From NCBI RefSeq assembly GCF_900170025.1, contig NZ_FWEX01000006.1:838795-902794 (forward strand): a stretch of 64,000 bases of DNA. The letters run 5' to 3'. Shown here piece after piece: positions 37,652-46,070 of this stretch (position 1 is its first letter; every line of letters starts with the position of its first letter). The notes under the pieces are model-generated. The model was not told where the DNA came from. It ran no database searches and saw only the letters and a list, made by a program, of their open reading frames with translations. The DNA comes from Nitrospira sp. ND1. Lineage in GTDB: Bacteria > Nitrospirota > Nitrospiria > Nitrospirales > Nitrospiraceae. Made by a program: the position numbers and the translations under genes.

Positions 37652-37667
37652 TACCGACAGAATTGAT

Positions 37668-38129
37668 ATGACACAGCACTACCGCCGACTCAGCATCCTC
37701 CTAATTCCCGCTCTTCTGACCGCCTGTGCATCCCTGGGCGGTATGCAGGAACGATTCGCCGTCTGCAGCTACGACCATGCCTGGGAAGCTGCACTTGACG
37801 CAGTCAAAGATCGTGCGATAGCGCAGCAGGATAAGGCCGCAGGCCTGATCGACACCGCGTGGCTTGAAATACCCATGCCGGGACGGACCTTTGGTGCCCT
37901 TCAGCGAGACTTGGGGGATAGCAAAGATCGGTCCCGGATTTCCCTGGCAGTCAAACGACTCGACGATGTCACAAAAATCGGCTTCATCGAAGAGCGACAA
38001 CGGTGGGCATTCCGTGGCGGCTCTCGCCTGTTCGGCTGGACCGACACCGAGTCCTCGGCCCAAGTCATGACCGACGTACAGAACCGCTTAGACACCAAAT
38101 TGAAGGAGCATGGATGTTCAGTACATTGA
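37668..38129 (+). CDS. Hypothetical lipoprotein
   Basis: 153 residues. MTQHYRRLSILLIPALLTAC is a lipoprotein signal with the lipobox LTAC. The mature domain (HAWEAALDAVKDRAIAQQDK, then LIDTAWLEIPMPGR and LFGWTDTESSAQVMTDVQNR) is of the NlpB/BamC-like or DUF799-like general type, but I cannot assign a family. It overlaps the next gene by 16 bases, which implies translational coupling to the FMN-binding protein. Confidence 0.78.
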   Translation: MTQHYRRLSILLIPALLTACASLGGMQERFAVCSYDHAWEAALDAVKDRAIAQQDKAAGLIDTAWLEIPMPGRTFGALQRDLGDSKDRSRISLAVKRLDDVTKIGFIEERQRWAFRGGSRLFGWTDTESSAQVMTDVQNRLDTKLKEHGCSVH

Positions 38130-38800
38130 GTGCGTACCGCACCTTGACCGCAGTCGTATTGCTTCTGACCTCGTCGCTCCCGGCGCTGGCGACGGAGAAA
38201 GTCTGGGACAACGAATTGCGCCGCTTCCTGAAAGACGACGACTTCAAGTACGAAGAGTTCATGACCGAAGAGGAGGCCGTGAAGACCATCCTCCCAAAAT
38301 CTCAACGTGTGCGCAAGGAACTGATCCGACTCACGCAGGACAGGAAGGAACTCATCGAACAGCGCATCGGTTGGAAGTTTCCGGAAGACTCGTTCGATCT
38401 GTATATCGGGGAGACTGGAGACAAAGTCGACGGGTATGCGATGATCCACAACACCATCGGCAAATATAAACCCATGACCTATATGGTAGGAGTGGATCCC
38501 AAAGGGAATTGCACCGACGTCGAATTGCTGGTGTTTCGGGATGCAAAGGGCAGCGAGGTCGGGAAGAAGCGATTCAACTCTCAGTATGATGGCAAGACCG
38601 TCACGGACCCCATTCGAATCAACAAAGACATTATCAACATCAGTGGAGCCACGATGTCCGTCCGGTCGATGAACGCCGGCGTCAAACGAGTGTTAGTACT
38701 GGTAGACGAATTTTACTTGAAGCCGGCCGGCTTAGGCAGCGACACGGTCGCAGTGCAGAAGGCCGAGAGAGGACTGTTGGGGACCCTATTCGGCAACTAA
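38114..38800 (+). CDS. Exported FMN-binding domain protein, ApbE substrate
   Basis: 228 residues. The signal peptide MFSTLSAYRTLTAVVLLLTS is cut near ALAT. The C-terminal FMN_bind domain (about 120-205) has SGATMSVRSMNAGVKRVL; the SGAT motif with Thr180 is where ApbE attaches FMN in NqrC/RnfG-type proteins. AAGGAG five bases before ATG 38114 fixes the start. The apbE gene is 2.6 kb away in the divergent operon, and a membrane protein follows. I infer an extracytoplasmic flavin electron carrier, perhaps for iron reduction. Confidence 0.88.
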   Translation: MFSTLSAYRTLTAVVLLLTSSLPALATEKVWDNELRRFLKDDDFKYEEFMTEEEAVKTILPKSQRVRKELIRLTQDRKELIEQRIGWKFPEDSFDLYIGETGDKVDGYAMIHNTIGKYKPMTYMVGVDPKGNCTDVELLVFRDAKGSEVGKKRFNSQYDGKTVTDPIRINKDIINISGATMSVRSMNAGVKRVLVLVDEFYLKPAGLGSDTVAVQKAERGLLGTLFGN

Positions 38801-38823
38801 GGCCGTCGGGACACTGCACTGGC

Positions 38824-39342
38824 ATGCGAAATTTTAATGCTCGATTCCGCCTGCGTGATTCGGATCGTCATATCAGGTTGTTGTATACGCAATTCCTCTT
38901 TTTGATGCTGGTGGGGTTTCTTTTTTCTTTCTTCTGGGCGCACAGCATGACCAGCTTGAGCCCACAAGGTATCGCCGACCACTACCGTGGCTCTGATGCG
39001 ACCTTCGGCGAACCGATGTCGTTTCGGGAGCTGGCCGAGGTCACGCACTTTCACCTGTTCACCATGCCGGTCGTGTTTATGATTCTCGTCCATGTCCTCT
39101 ATCTCACGCAGGCCAGTCATGCCACGCAAGTCTGGTTGACATGGCTTTCGTTCGGAGGCGTGGCGCTGGACCTGCTCTCCCCCTGGCTGATCAGCTACAT
39201 CTCACCTATTTTTGTGCTCACAATGCTGGCCGGGGACACTCTGATGATGGGCAGCTTTCTCGCGATGATGGCTATCCCTCTCTACGAAATGTGGATTTTG
39301 AAGCAACCGCTGATGGCCGGGAAGCGAGGGGAAGAGTCATGA
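38824..39342 (+). CDS. Four-helix membrane protein of the flavinylation locus
   Basis: 172 residues with about four hydrophobic segments: LLYTQFLFLMLVGFLFSFFW, HLFTMPVVFMILVHVLYLTQ, WLTWLSFGGVALDLLSPWLI and MLAGDTLMMGSFLAMMAIPL. Histidines next to helices (THFHLF, LVHVLY, ASHAT) could ligate haem, but no standard haem family is recognisable. It begins 23 bases after the FMN-binding gene, so it may dock that protein to the membrane or pass electrons to it. No convincing ribosome binding site. Confidence 0.75.
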   Translation: MRNFNARFRLRDSDRHIRLLYTQFLFLMLVGFLFSFFWAHSMTSLSPQGIADHYRGSDATFGEPMSFRELAEVTHFHLFTMPVVFMILVHVLYLTQASHATQVWLTWLSFGGVALDLLSPWLISYISPIFVLTMLAGDTLMMGSFLAMMAIPLYEMWILKQPLMAGKRGEES

Positions 39343-39392
39343 ACGCCTAGAAGAAGTCCGTTGACTCCGTTGCGGCCAGAGGTATTCAGCCC

Positions 39393-39434
39393 AGAGCCCA
39401 AGATCGTGTGCAACGATCTTGGGCTCTTTTTTTT
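39393..39434 (+). terminator. Strong intrinsic terminator
   Basis: The fifteen-base arms AGAGCCCAAGATCGT (39393-39407) and its complement (39413-39427) pair perfectly around GTGCA and run into eight T. It closes the porin/flavinylation transcript just before the HD-GYP gene, whose ribosome binding site begins right after it. Confidence 0.92.
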
Positions 39435-39446
39435 CGGAGGATTCCC

Positions 39447-40202
39447 ATGCATCCATCGATATCGCCGATCAATGCCACAACACAGCTCATCCAGAAAATA
39501 ACCCGACAGCTTGATGCCTTGGATTCACTTCAGCTTTCCAAAGAATCATTGCACGCTGTTCGCCTGTTACAACTTCGACGCCTGACGCGGAGGATCGAAA
39601 CCCTCATTCCTGGACACTTCGGACATGGCGAGCGCACCGCACACTATGCCCGCTTGCTGGGCAAGGCCATCAGCCTTACGGATGACCAGCACATCGAGCT
39701 GCACTATGCAGCCCTGCTGCACGATATCGGACTCCTCACGTTACCCGGCAGACTGCTCGACGAGACAGCAACGCACAGCTTGGATGACTATGCCCTGATC
39801 CAAAGCCATCCCCGGGAAGGCGCTGCACTCCTGAGCCCCTATCGATTCCTCTCTGAGGCCGCACGCCTGATCGCTCATCATCACGAACGATGGGACGGCG
39901 CCGGATATCCTTATGGACTTCGCGGAGGCTATATCCCCTCGGCCGCCAGAATTTTGGCCATTGCGGACGTCTTCGACAGCATTGCCAATCGATCGACTTC
40001 GTTACACATGGCCCTACGAACCCTACAAGCGTCGGCAGGCTCACAATTTGATCCGATACTGACCGCCACATTTTGTGCACGGGTTCGCGATCAAGACCAG
40101 CTCCCGCCGCTACCATTCGGTGACGCGAGTGTCACCGCTCTCGCCGTTGAACCGACCCTCGACCAACCGAGTCACCAGCATATGCCCTTTTCAATGTTCT
40201 GA
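39447..40202 (+). CDS. HD-GYP domain protein
   Basis: 251 residues. The HD motif is HYAALLHDIGLLTLP and the GYP motif HHHERWDGAGYPYGL, with upstream HFGHGERTAHYARLLGKA. Both metal-binding sets (HD and HHxxxDGxGYP) look complete, so a cyclic-di-GMP phosphodiesterase is plausible. No receiver or sensory domain precedes it beyond about 55 helical residues. CGGAGG is six bases before the ATG. The gene starts immediately after a strong terminator, so it must have its own promoter or depend on read-through. Confidence 0.9.
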   Translation: MHPSISPINATTQLIQKITRQLDALDSLQLSKESLHAVRLLQLRRLTRRIETLIPGHFGHGERTAHYARLLGKAISLTDDQHIELHYAALLHDIGLLTLPGRLLDETATHSLDDYALIQSHPREGAALLSPYRFLSEAARLIAHHHERWDGAGYPYGLRGGYIPSAARILAIADVFDSIANRSTSLHMALRTLQASAGSQFDPILTATFCARVRDQDQLPPLPFGDASVTALAVEPTLDQPSHQHMPFSMF

Positions 40203-40264
40203 GGAGTCGAACGAAAACAGTCCATACCCGGCGTACGGGCTATTGGCCTCACTGATGGAGCTGA

Positions 40265-40828
40265 ATGATGATGAACAACGCGCCTGACATCGAAATTCCA
40301 ACTGATCGCCTCCGCACCCTCTCGTCCGAGCTTCGCGCACAGTCACCACACTGGGCTGATCGTCTTGAGCAGGCCACGACGGAACAGGAGCTACGCAATC
40401 TCGTGTGCGATCTCTTTAACCTGTCCCATGCCCTACCGTCCCACAGAGAGTCCGCTAATGAGACAACCACGCTGGCCGGACGCATCACCCGCTTCATCAA
40501 CGAAAATCTCCATCGTGGACTGACACTCAAAGTCCTGGCAAATTTCCTTGGCTATTCGGAGAAATATTGCTCTGATCTGTTTTACCGCATCATGGGTGAA
40601 TCGTTTTCCGGGTACATGAGACGACATCGGGTCGAACGGGCTCAATCACTCCTCACCACAACCGCGCAGACGTTGGCAGAAGTTGCTACAGCGGTGGGGT
40701 TCAGCGATCAGTTTGCCTTCAGCCATTTCTTCAAACGCGCGACCGGACATTCTCCCAGGGAGATTCGATCCCGGCAGGCACACTCACGGCATCGGCTGAC
40801 GGTCCACGCCATGCAGAAAGCACTGTAG
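40265..40828 (+). CDS. AraC-family transcriptional regulator
   Basis: 187 residues. The C-terminal double HTH covers about 77-180: LTLKVLANFLGYSEKYCSDL, then SGYMRRHRVERAQSLL, and ALTTTAQ...AEVATAVGFSDQFAFSHFFK with the hallmark GHSPREIR. The N-terminal 75 residues are helical with no known ligand domain. It starts 62 bases after the HD-GYP gene. Targets are unknown; the bacterioferritin genes are the next genes to the right, on the other strand. Confidence 0.92.
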   Translation: MMMNNAPDIEIPTDRLRTLSSELRAQSPHWADRLEQATTEQELRNLVCDLFNLSHALPSHRESANETTTLAGRITRFINENLHRGLTLKVLANFLGYSEKYCSDLFYRIMGESFSGYMRRHRVERAQSLLTTTAQTLAEVATAVGFSDQFAFSHFFKRATGHSPREIRSRQAHSRHRLTVHAMQKAL

Positions 40829-41080
40829 CCAGCGGCCAGACCAACCACACGGCTTCACTGCTTGGAGAACGGGAATGCCCCCTGCCCTGAATGGCCATGG
40901 AATACAGAACGATCGAGTCGCTTCGCAGCAGTGAGGGGAGAATGAATGCGCGGGTGATTCAAATTACCGGACGGCGGGGTTCAGCGAAGCATGTGCGTGG
41001 GGAGAGACGACAACAGAGGAAAGAGCCGGCCAGCGGGACGTTAGGGGATCCCACCGGCCGACCACCCGCGCACGCAAGGG
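40829..41080. other. Intergenic region between araC-type and bfr genes
   Basis: About 250 bases at a convergent junction. An imperfect hairpin (GGCCAGCGGGA with TCCCACCGGCC) at 41031-41061 may serve as terminator. No gene seen. Confidence 0.4.
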
Positions 41081-41560
41081 CTACAACTTCTCAGAATGAA
41101 TCTGCTCGGCCAAGTATCGATCGAGCCCCACTTGCTTGATGGTGCAGAGCTGAGTCTCAAACCAATCGATATGCTCTTCCGTATCGACGATCATCTCTTC
41201 GAGCCGACGACGGGTCGTGAAGTCAGCGACCTTTGTGCAATGGGCAATCCCGTCGCGGAGGACGTCCGCGTCGTCACGCTCGAAGGCCAGATCGGCCTCC
41301 AGCAGATCCGACACTTTCTTGCCGGCCGCAACCGCATCCAAATGATCCATCTCCGGCGCGCCACCCAGGTACAGAATATGATCGATCAAACCCGAGGAAT
41401 GACTCACTTCCTCCTGAGCCAGGTGATTGAAATGTTCGTGCAGCCGGCCGTAGCCCCAATGTTTGCACAAGGCCGCATGCAGAAGATATTGGTGCACCGC
41501 CGTGAGCTCACTCACCAGCACTTTGTTCAAAATATCGAGAACGCCCTCTTTCGCTTTCAT
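41081..41560 (-). CDS. bfr: Bacterioferritin, ferroxidase-type subunit (no haem Met)
   Basis: 159 residues. By alignment with E. coli Bfr numbering, Glu18, Tyr25, Glu51, His54 and Glu94 of the di-iron site are present, while the haem ligand Met52 is Val (QEEVSHSS). So it should oxidise iron but not bind haem symmetrically. GGGAG five bases before ATG 41560 fixes the start. It is the second gene of a tandem pair; the upstream copy has the opposite pattern, suggesting a mixed 24-mer. Confidence 0.93.
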   Translation of the reverse strand: MKAKEGVLDILNKVLVSELTAVHQYLLHAALCKHWGYGRLHEHFNHLAQEEVSHSSGLIDHILYLGGAPEMDHLDAVAAGKKVSDLLEADLAFERDDADVLRDGIAHCTKVADFTTRRRLEEMIVDTEEHIDWFETQLCTIKQVGLDRYLAEQIHSEKL

Positions 41561-41595
41561 GCATACTCCCATTCCCACGCCGGGCCGGCGCTCAC

Positions 41596-42072
41596 TTAAC
41601 TCTCTTTGTGAATCTGCTCAGCCAGGTAATTCTCAAGCCCCACTTGCTTGATCGTCTCAATTTGGGTCTCGATCCAGTCGATGTGCTCATCCACATCCTT
41701 CGCCATGTCTTCAAACATGTGGCGCGTGGTGAAATCTCCCACCTTCGTACAATGCACCACCCCGTCGCTCAGAAGGGTGAGCATTTCCTGTTCGGCCTTG
41801 AGATCAAGCTTCAACTGCTCGGGAACAGTTTCCCCGACATGCACCGTGTTCATACGCTGAACATTCGGCACCCCTTCCAAGTACAGAATGTGACTGATCA
41901 GTTCGTCCGCATCTTTCATTTCATCGATGCTACGTTCTCGAACCTTGTGATGCAGCCGCTCATAACCCCAGTTCGAGCACATTTTCGCATGGACGAAATA
42001 TTGATTGATCGCGGTGAGATCCGCGGTGAGGACTTTATTTAGAATCTCAATGACCCCTTGTTTGGCTTTCAT
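41596..42072 (-). CDS. bfr: Bacterioferritin, haem-type subunit (degenerate ferroxidase site)
   Basis: 158 residues, starting at ATG 42072 behind GGAGGGAGGGACC. It keeps Met52 for haem (SIDEMKDADELI), Tyr25 and Glu51, but His54 is Asp and Glu18 is Asp, weakening the ferroxidase centre. The conserved LEGVPN and EHIDWIETQ are typical Bfr segments. It lies 35 bases upstream of the ferroxidase-type copy on the same strand. Together they look like a two-subunit bacterioferritin that stores iron, with haem allowing electron entry for iron release. Confidence 0.93.
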   Translation of the reverse strand: MKAKQGVIEILNKVLTADLTAINQYFVHAKMCSNWGYERLHHKVRERSIDEMKDADELISHILYLEGVPNVQRMNTVHVGETVPEQLKLDLKAEQEMLTLLSDGVVHCTKVGDFTTRHMFEDMAKDVDEHIDWIETQIETIKQVGLENYLAEQIHKES

Positions 42073-42117
42073 AGGTCCCTCCCTCCAGCCTTGGAGCGCA
42101 ATGCTTTCCGTCGGCAT

Positions 42118-42392
42118 GTTGGTCCACGCCGACGCTGACGTGCGATCGACCGACTCTTTACTCTACACCTTAATTAGAGATTCTCGAAGCGCTTGTCAAC
42201 TAGAGAAGTACGTAGAAATGAGGCGAGTTATCAACATCGCCGAGAACGCTTCTCATTCTTCTCATCAGGACAAGATCGGGAACGGCTTGTCCCGCAAGAG
42301 CTCGGCGGGGACACGAACTGGAGTCGAGGGGGGAGATGCGGAACAACTGATCGAAACGAGCGAACCGCGACAGAGGAACGGATGCGCCTTGA
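42118..42392. other. Intergenic region upstream of the bfr pair
   Basis: About 275 bases. It holds a weak Fur-box-like sequence at 42242-42260 (13 of 19 bases on the minus strand, GAGAA-GCG-TTCTC core) and no gene. A promoter for bfr is expected but not obvious. Confidence 0.35.
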
Positions 42393-44732
42393 CTATCCTG
42401 CTTCCCGATAGCCGCACTCTTCTTCATTGCGGCATTGCACTGAACGGCCGGCCTGCTTGCTGACCTTCTCAATAAGAAACGGCGCCTGACATTTGGGACA
42501 GGGCTTATTGATGGGGCGGTCCCAGAGCGCATACTCACATTGCGGGTAACGACTGCACGAATAAAAATTTCGCCCCTTTTTCGTGCGCTTCTGAACCAGA
42601 TCCCCCCCGCACCCGGGCTGAGGACATTTCACACCCAGAGCAATGGCTTTGGTCGTCTTACATTCCGGATACGCGGAACAGGCCAGGAACTTACCGAAGC
42701 GGCCCGATTTCACCACCATCGGGCTGGAGCACTTTTCGCACTTCTCGTCCGTCGTCTCTTCCAGCTTGGGAACAATCTTAATCGTCCCATCCGGCAACTT
42801 TTCAAAATTTTGCGTATTTTTGCAGGGAGGATCGTCCTTATAGGCGGGGCACGCTAGGAACTTCCCATTCCGTCCCCATTTGATCTCCAACATGCGGCCG
42901 CATTTTTCACAGGGAAGGTTCGTGGGCGGCTCGACTATATCCTTCGGTCCAGGGATACCTTGAGCGAGTTCCATTTCCCTCACAAAGGGTGTGTAAAAAT
43001 CGCGCACCGCTGAAACCCAGGGCTTTGTGCCCTCTTCGACTTCATCGAGCTGCTCTTCCATGTGGGACGTAAATTCCGTATCCAGCAGATCCGGAAATCC
43101 CTTCAACAGAAAGTCATTCACCGTTCTCCCGGTTTCGGTCGGGAGAAACCGCCCTTCGACCTTCTCGACATACTTCCGGTCTTGGATCGTCGAAATGATC
43201 GAAGCGTAGGTGGAGGGCCGGCCGATCCCCTTTTCTTCCAGCTCTCGAATCAGCAATGCTTCATTGTACCGGGGAGGCGGCTGGGTGAAATGCTGTTTAG
43301 AAACGAGCCCGGGCAAGGTCTGGGCTTCCTGAGCGACCAGATGCAAGGATTCACCTTCGCGCAATGCGGGCAGCTGGCGATCTGATTCGTCCTCCGCCTC
43401 CTGCTCATTCTTGGGCTTGCGCGACGGCAATTCCTTGTCGGTTCCCTCTAAGTACACCGCCGTATGGCCGGCGAACTTGACCACGGTGCCGGTCGTGCGA
43501 AACACATATCGATCCAGAGTTCCCACCGGAGACGAATCCACACGCGTCACATCCATGATCGCAGGGACCATCTGTGAGGCAATGAAGCGATTCCAAATCA
43601 GCTTATACAGGTTGTACTGGTCCTGCTCTAGGTATTGCCTGATGGATTCGGGATCGCGCGCCGCGGACGTCGGTCGAATGGCTTCATGCGCCTCTTGCGC
43701 GGCTTTCTGGGTTTTATACACGTTGGGCGTAGCAGGCAGATACTCCACTCCGAACCGCTCCCGAATCACAACTCTGGCGTCTTCGGTCGCTTCTTGCGAA
43801 ATCCTCGGCGAGTCCGTTCTCATGTAGGTAATGAGACCGGTGGGCCCTTCTGCCCCGATTTCAATGCCTTCATACAACTGCTGCGCCAGCGTCATCGTCT
43901 TCTTCGGGCTGAAATGCAGCTTTCTGGCGGCTTCCTGCTGAAGCCGGCTCGTGATGAAGGGTGCGACCGGATTGCGTTTCTTTTCCTTGCGCTCGATCGA
44001 TTGCACGACGAACGGCTTCCCCTGCACGGCATCCAGGATCTGCTGGGCCCGCTCGCCCGTGCCGATATCGGCATCCTGACCGTTCACGGAATGCAATTTG
44101 GCTTCGAACGCTGGTGGATTGTCCCCAGCCAACAACGCAACGATAGACCAGTATTCTTCCGCCCGGAAGGCTTCGCGCTCCTTCTCCCGGTCGCAAATCA
44201 ACCGCACGGCCACGGATTGCACCCGGCCCATGCTGAGACCCCGGCGCACCTTTTTCCACAGCAACTGACTGCCCTGGTACCCCACGATGCGATCGAGGAC
44301 TCGTCTCGCCTGCTGAGCCTGGACCAGCTTCATATCGATTTCACCCGGCGACTTCAGTGCCCGCTTGATCGCCGATTCCGTGATCTCATTGAACAGCACA
44401 CGATAGACTTTGCCGTCTTTCTTCTTTCCCTTGCCGTGCAGTTCCTGCGCAATATGCCAGGCAATCGCCTCGCCCTCGCGATCAGGGTCCGGCGCGAGAA
44501 ACACGGTGTCGACTTCCTGGGCTTTCTTTTTAATGTCGGCAAGGACTTTCGACTTGCCCTTGATCGTGACGTACTGGGGTTCAAAATCGTTTTCGAGATC
44601 AACGCCCAGCTTGCTGGTGGGGAGGTCTTTGACATGGCCGACAGAGGCCATGACGGAGTAGCCACGACCGAGATATTTCGTGATGGTCCGCGCCTTGGTC
44701 GGCGACTCAACGATGATCAGCGATTTGGCCAT
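42393..44732 (-). CDS. topA: DNA topoisomerase I
   Basis: 779 residues. The N-terminal Toprim domain starts KSLIIVESPTKARTITKYLG and contains DPDREGEAIAWHI. The active-site tyrosine lies in TGLITYMRTDSPRIS. The C terminus (from about 590) has four zinc-ribbon cysteine clusters: CEKCGRMLEIKWGRNGKFLA, CEKCSSPMVVKSGRFGKFLA, CPQPGCGGDLVQKR and CPKCQAPFL. GTGGAG before the ATG. It relaxes negative supercoils. Confidence 0.97.
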   Translation of the reverse strand: MAKSLIIVESPTKARTITKYLGRGYSVMASVGHVKDLPTSKLGVDLENDFEPQYVTIKGKSKVLADIKKKAQEVDTVFLAPDPDREGEAIAWHIAQELHGKGKKKDGKVYRVLFNEITESAIKRALKSPGEIDMKLVQAQQARRVLDRIVGYQGSQLLWKKVRRGLSMGRVQSVAVRLICDREKEREAFRAEEYWSIVALLAGDNPPAFEAKLHSVNGQDADIGTGERAQQILDAVQGKPFVVQSIERKEKKRNPVAPFITSRLQQEAARKLHFSPKKTMTLAQQLYEGIEIGAEGPTGLITYMRTDSPRISQEATEDARVVIRERFGVEYLPATPNVYKTQKAAQEAHEAIRPTSAARDPESIRQYLEQDQYNLYKLIWNRFIASQMVPAIMDVTRVDSSPVGTLDRYVFRTTGTVVKFAGHTAVYLEGTDKELPSRKPKNEQEAEDESDRQLPALREGESLHLVAQEAQTLPGLVSKQHFTQPPPRYNEALLIRELEEKGIGRPSTYASIISTIQDRKYVEKVEGRFLPTETGRTVNDFLLKGFPDLLDTEFTSHMEEQLDEVEEGTKPWVSAVRDFYTPFVREMELAQGIPGPKDIVEPPTNLPCEKCGRMLEIKWGRNGKFLACPAYKDDPPCKNTQNFEKLPDGTIKIVPKLEETTDEKCEKCSSPMVVKSGRFGKFLACSAYPECKTTKAIALGVKCPQPGCGGDLVQKRTKKGRNFYSCSRYPQCEYALWDRPINKPCPKCQAPFLIEKVSKQAGRSVQCRNEEECGYREAG

Positions 44733-44814
44733 GCGGCTCCACGTTCCTCAGTACCTACGCCCAGACTACCACACCCACTATAACAAATATCGAGCCCTTG
44801 TCAGCTCTAATCTC

Positions 44815-45951
44815 TCAATGCATGCCCGATGTGACACGCACGTACTCGTTGCCGGGTAGCTGACGAATACTATTGTTCAATTCGAGCGATAACAGGATCG
44901 CCGCCACTTGAGCGGCAGGCAATCCACTGCGCCGAATCACATCGTCGACCGATTGCGGCAAGACGGACAAGACATCGTATACCAACGTTTCATCCGGGCT
45001 GAATTGCACCTTCGGCTGGGCGACGGTCCCTGCTCCCCCGGCCAGCCGCTCACGGAAGGCCGGATCAAGCTGCGGCAACAATTCCTCCAGAATATCCTGC
45101 GCCGACTCAACCAAGCGGGCACCATCCTTGATCAAACTGTTCGGGCCACGACTCTGTTCAGCTTTGACAAAACCCGGCACCGCAAACACTTCCCGCCCCT
45201 GCTCACCGGCCAATCTCGCCGTAATAAGAGACCCGCTCTCAATGGCCGCTTCCGTCACTACTACGCCCAACGACAATCCGCTGATGATGCGATTGCGCCG
45301 CGGGAAGTGATAGCTGTGCGGTGCCGCCCCCAACGGGAGTTCAGACAACACGGCTCCCTCCTGTTCAATCGTCTCCCGCAACTGCCGATGGTCAGCCGGA
45401 TAGGTCCGATCCAGTCCGCAGCCCATGACGGCAAGCGTTCGCCCCTTACCGGCAAGGGCCCCGCGATGCGCGGCCGCATCGACTCCACGCGCCAAACCAC
45501 TGACGATCGTAAAACCCATCTTCACCAAGTCGCGCGCCAACTCCTCAGCCACGATGCGCCCGGCGGCACTGACTTTTCTCGTGCCGACAATCGCCACGGC
45601 ATGCCGATCGGTTTCCAGCAGCGAGCCCTGAACGTACAACAACGGGGGCGGGTCCGGAATCGTCCTGAGCGGCGCGGGGTACTGTGCATCAAGATACGTC
45701 AGCACCGTAACCTTCCGGCGCTGCAGCTGCTCTAATTCCTTGTCGAGTTCCCGGATCGCATCCGGAGCCGGCCCTCGACGAATCGCCTCGACTAGAGGCG
45801 GCCGGCAGCCAATCTCCTCTAACGCCGACTGCGGCGCCGAGAGCACAGCATCCGGCGCCCCGAATGCATGCACAAGCTTGAGAAGGATGGCGTCGCCCAC
45901 ACCGGGAATCGCGCGCAACACCAACCAGGGACGGAGAGATCGATGACTCAC
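44815..45951 (-). CDS. dprA: DNA-processing protein DprA
   Basis: 378 residues. An N-terminal helical SAM-like domain (LVLRAIPGVGDAILLKLVHA) precedes the Rossmann-like DprA core with SGLARGVDAAAHRGAL, GCGLDRTYPADHRQL and FPRRNRIISGLSLGVVVTEA. A C-terminal winged-helix DML1-like domain has VDDVIRRSGLPAAQVAAILL. It binds single-stranded DNA and loads RecA during transformation. topA lies 82 bases downstream on the same strand, a common pairing. Confidence 0.95.
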   Translation of the reverse strand: MSHRSLRPWLVLRAIPGVGDAILLKLVHAFGAPDAVLSAPQSALEEIGCRPPLVEAIRRGPAPDAIRELDKELEQLQRRKVTVLTYLDAQYPAPLRTIPDPPPLLYVQGSLLETDRHAVAIVGTRKVSAAGRIVAEELARDLVKMGFTIVSGLARGVDAAAHRGALAGKGRTLAVMGCGLDRTYPADHRQLRETIEQEGAVLSELPLGAAPHSYHFPRRNRIISGLSLGVVVTEAAIESGSLITARLAGEQGREVFAVPGFVKAEQSRGPNSLIKDGARLVESAQDILEELLPQLDPAFRERLAGGAGTVAQPKVQFSPDETLVYDVLSVLPQSVDDVIRRSGLPAAQVAAILLSLELNNSIRQLPGNEYVRVTSGMH

Positions 45952-46070
45952 TATCGTCTCAACTCATCACACGTCGTCAGTGCGATGTCATGCCCGTTGT
46001 ACTGGAGAAAGACCGCGTTCAGCGGCAGGATGCCCACCCGGAACAGGTACACGCCCGGTCGCTCGGCGGA
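45952..46070 (-). other. Open frame continuing past the rng stop
   Basis: About 120 bases between rng and dprA. On the minus strand the rng frame continues after its TAA for another 38 codons (including VYLFRVGILPLNAVFLQYNG) to a TAG. No start with a ribosome binding site is seen. It may be a remnant C-terminal extension or a tiny peptide. Confidence 0.3.

Noticed and set aside
43635-44783. 382-codon plus-strand frame opposite topA
   Set aside because: Shadow frame; topA motifs are complete on the other strand and the product resembles no protein.
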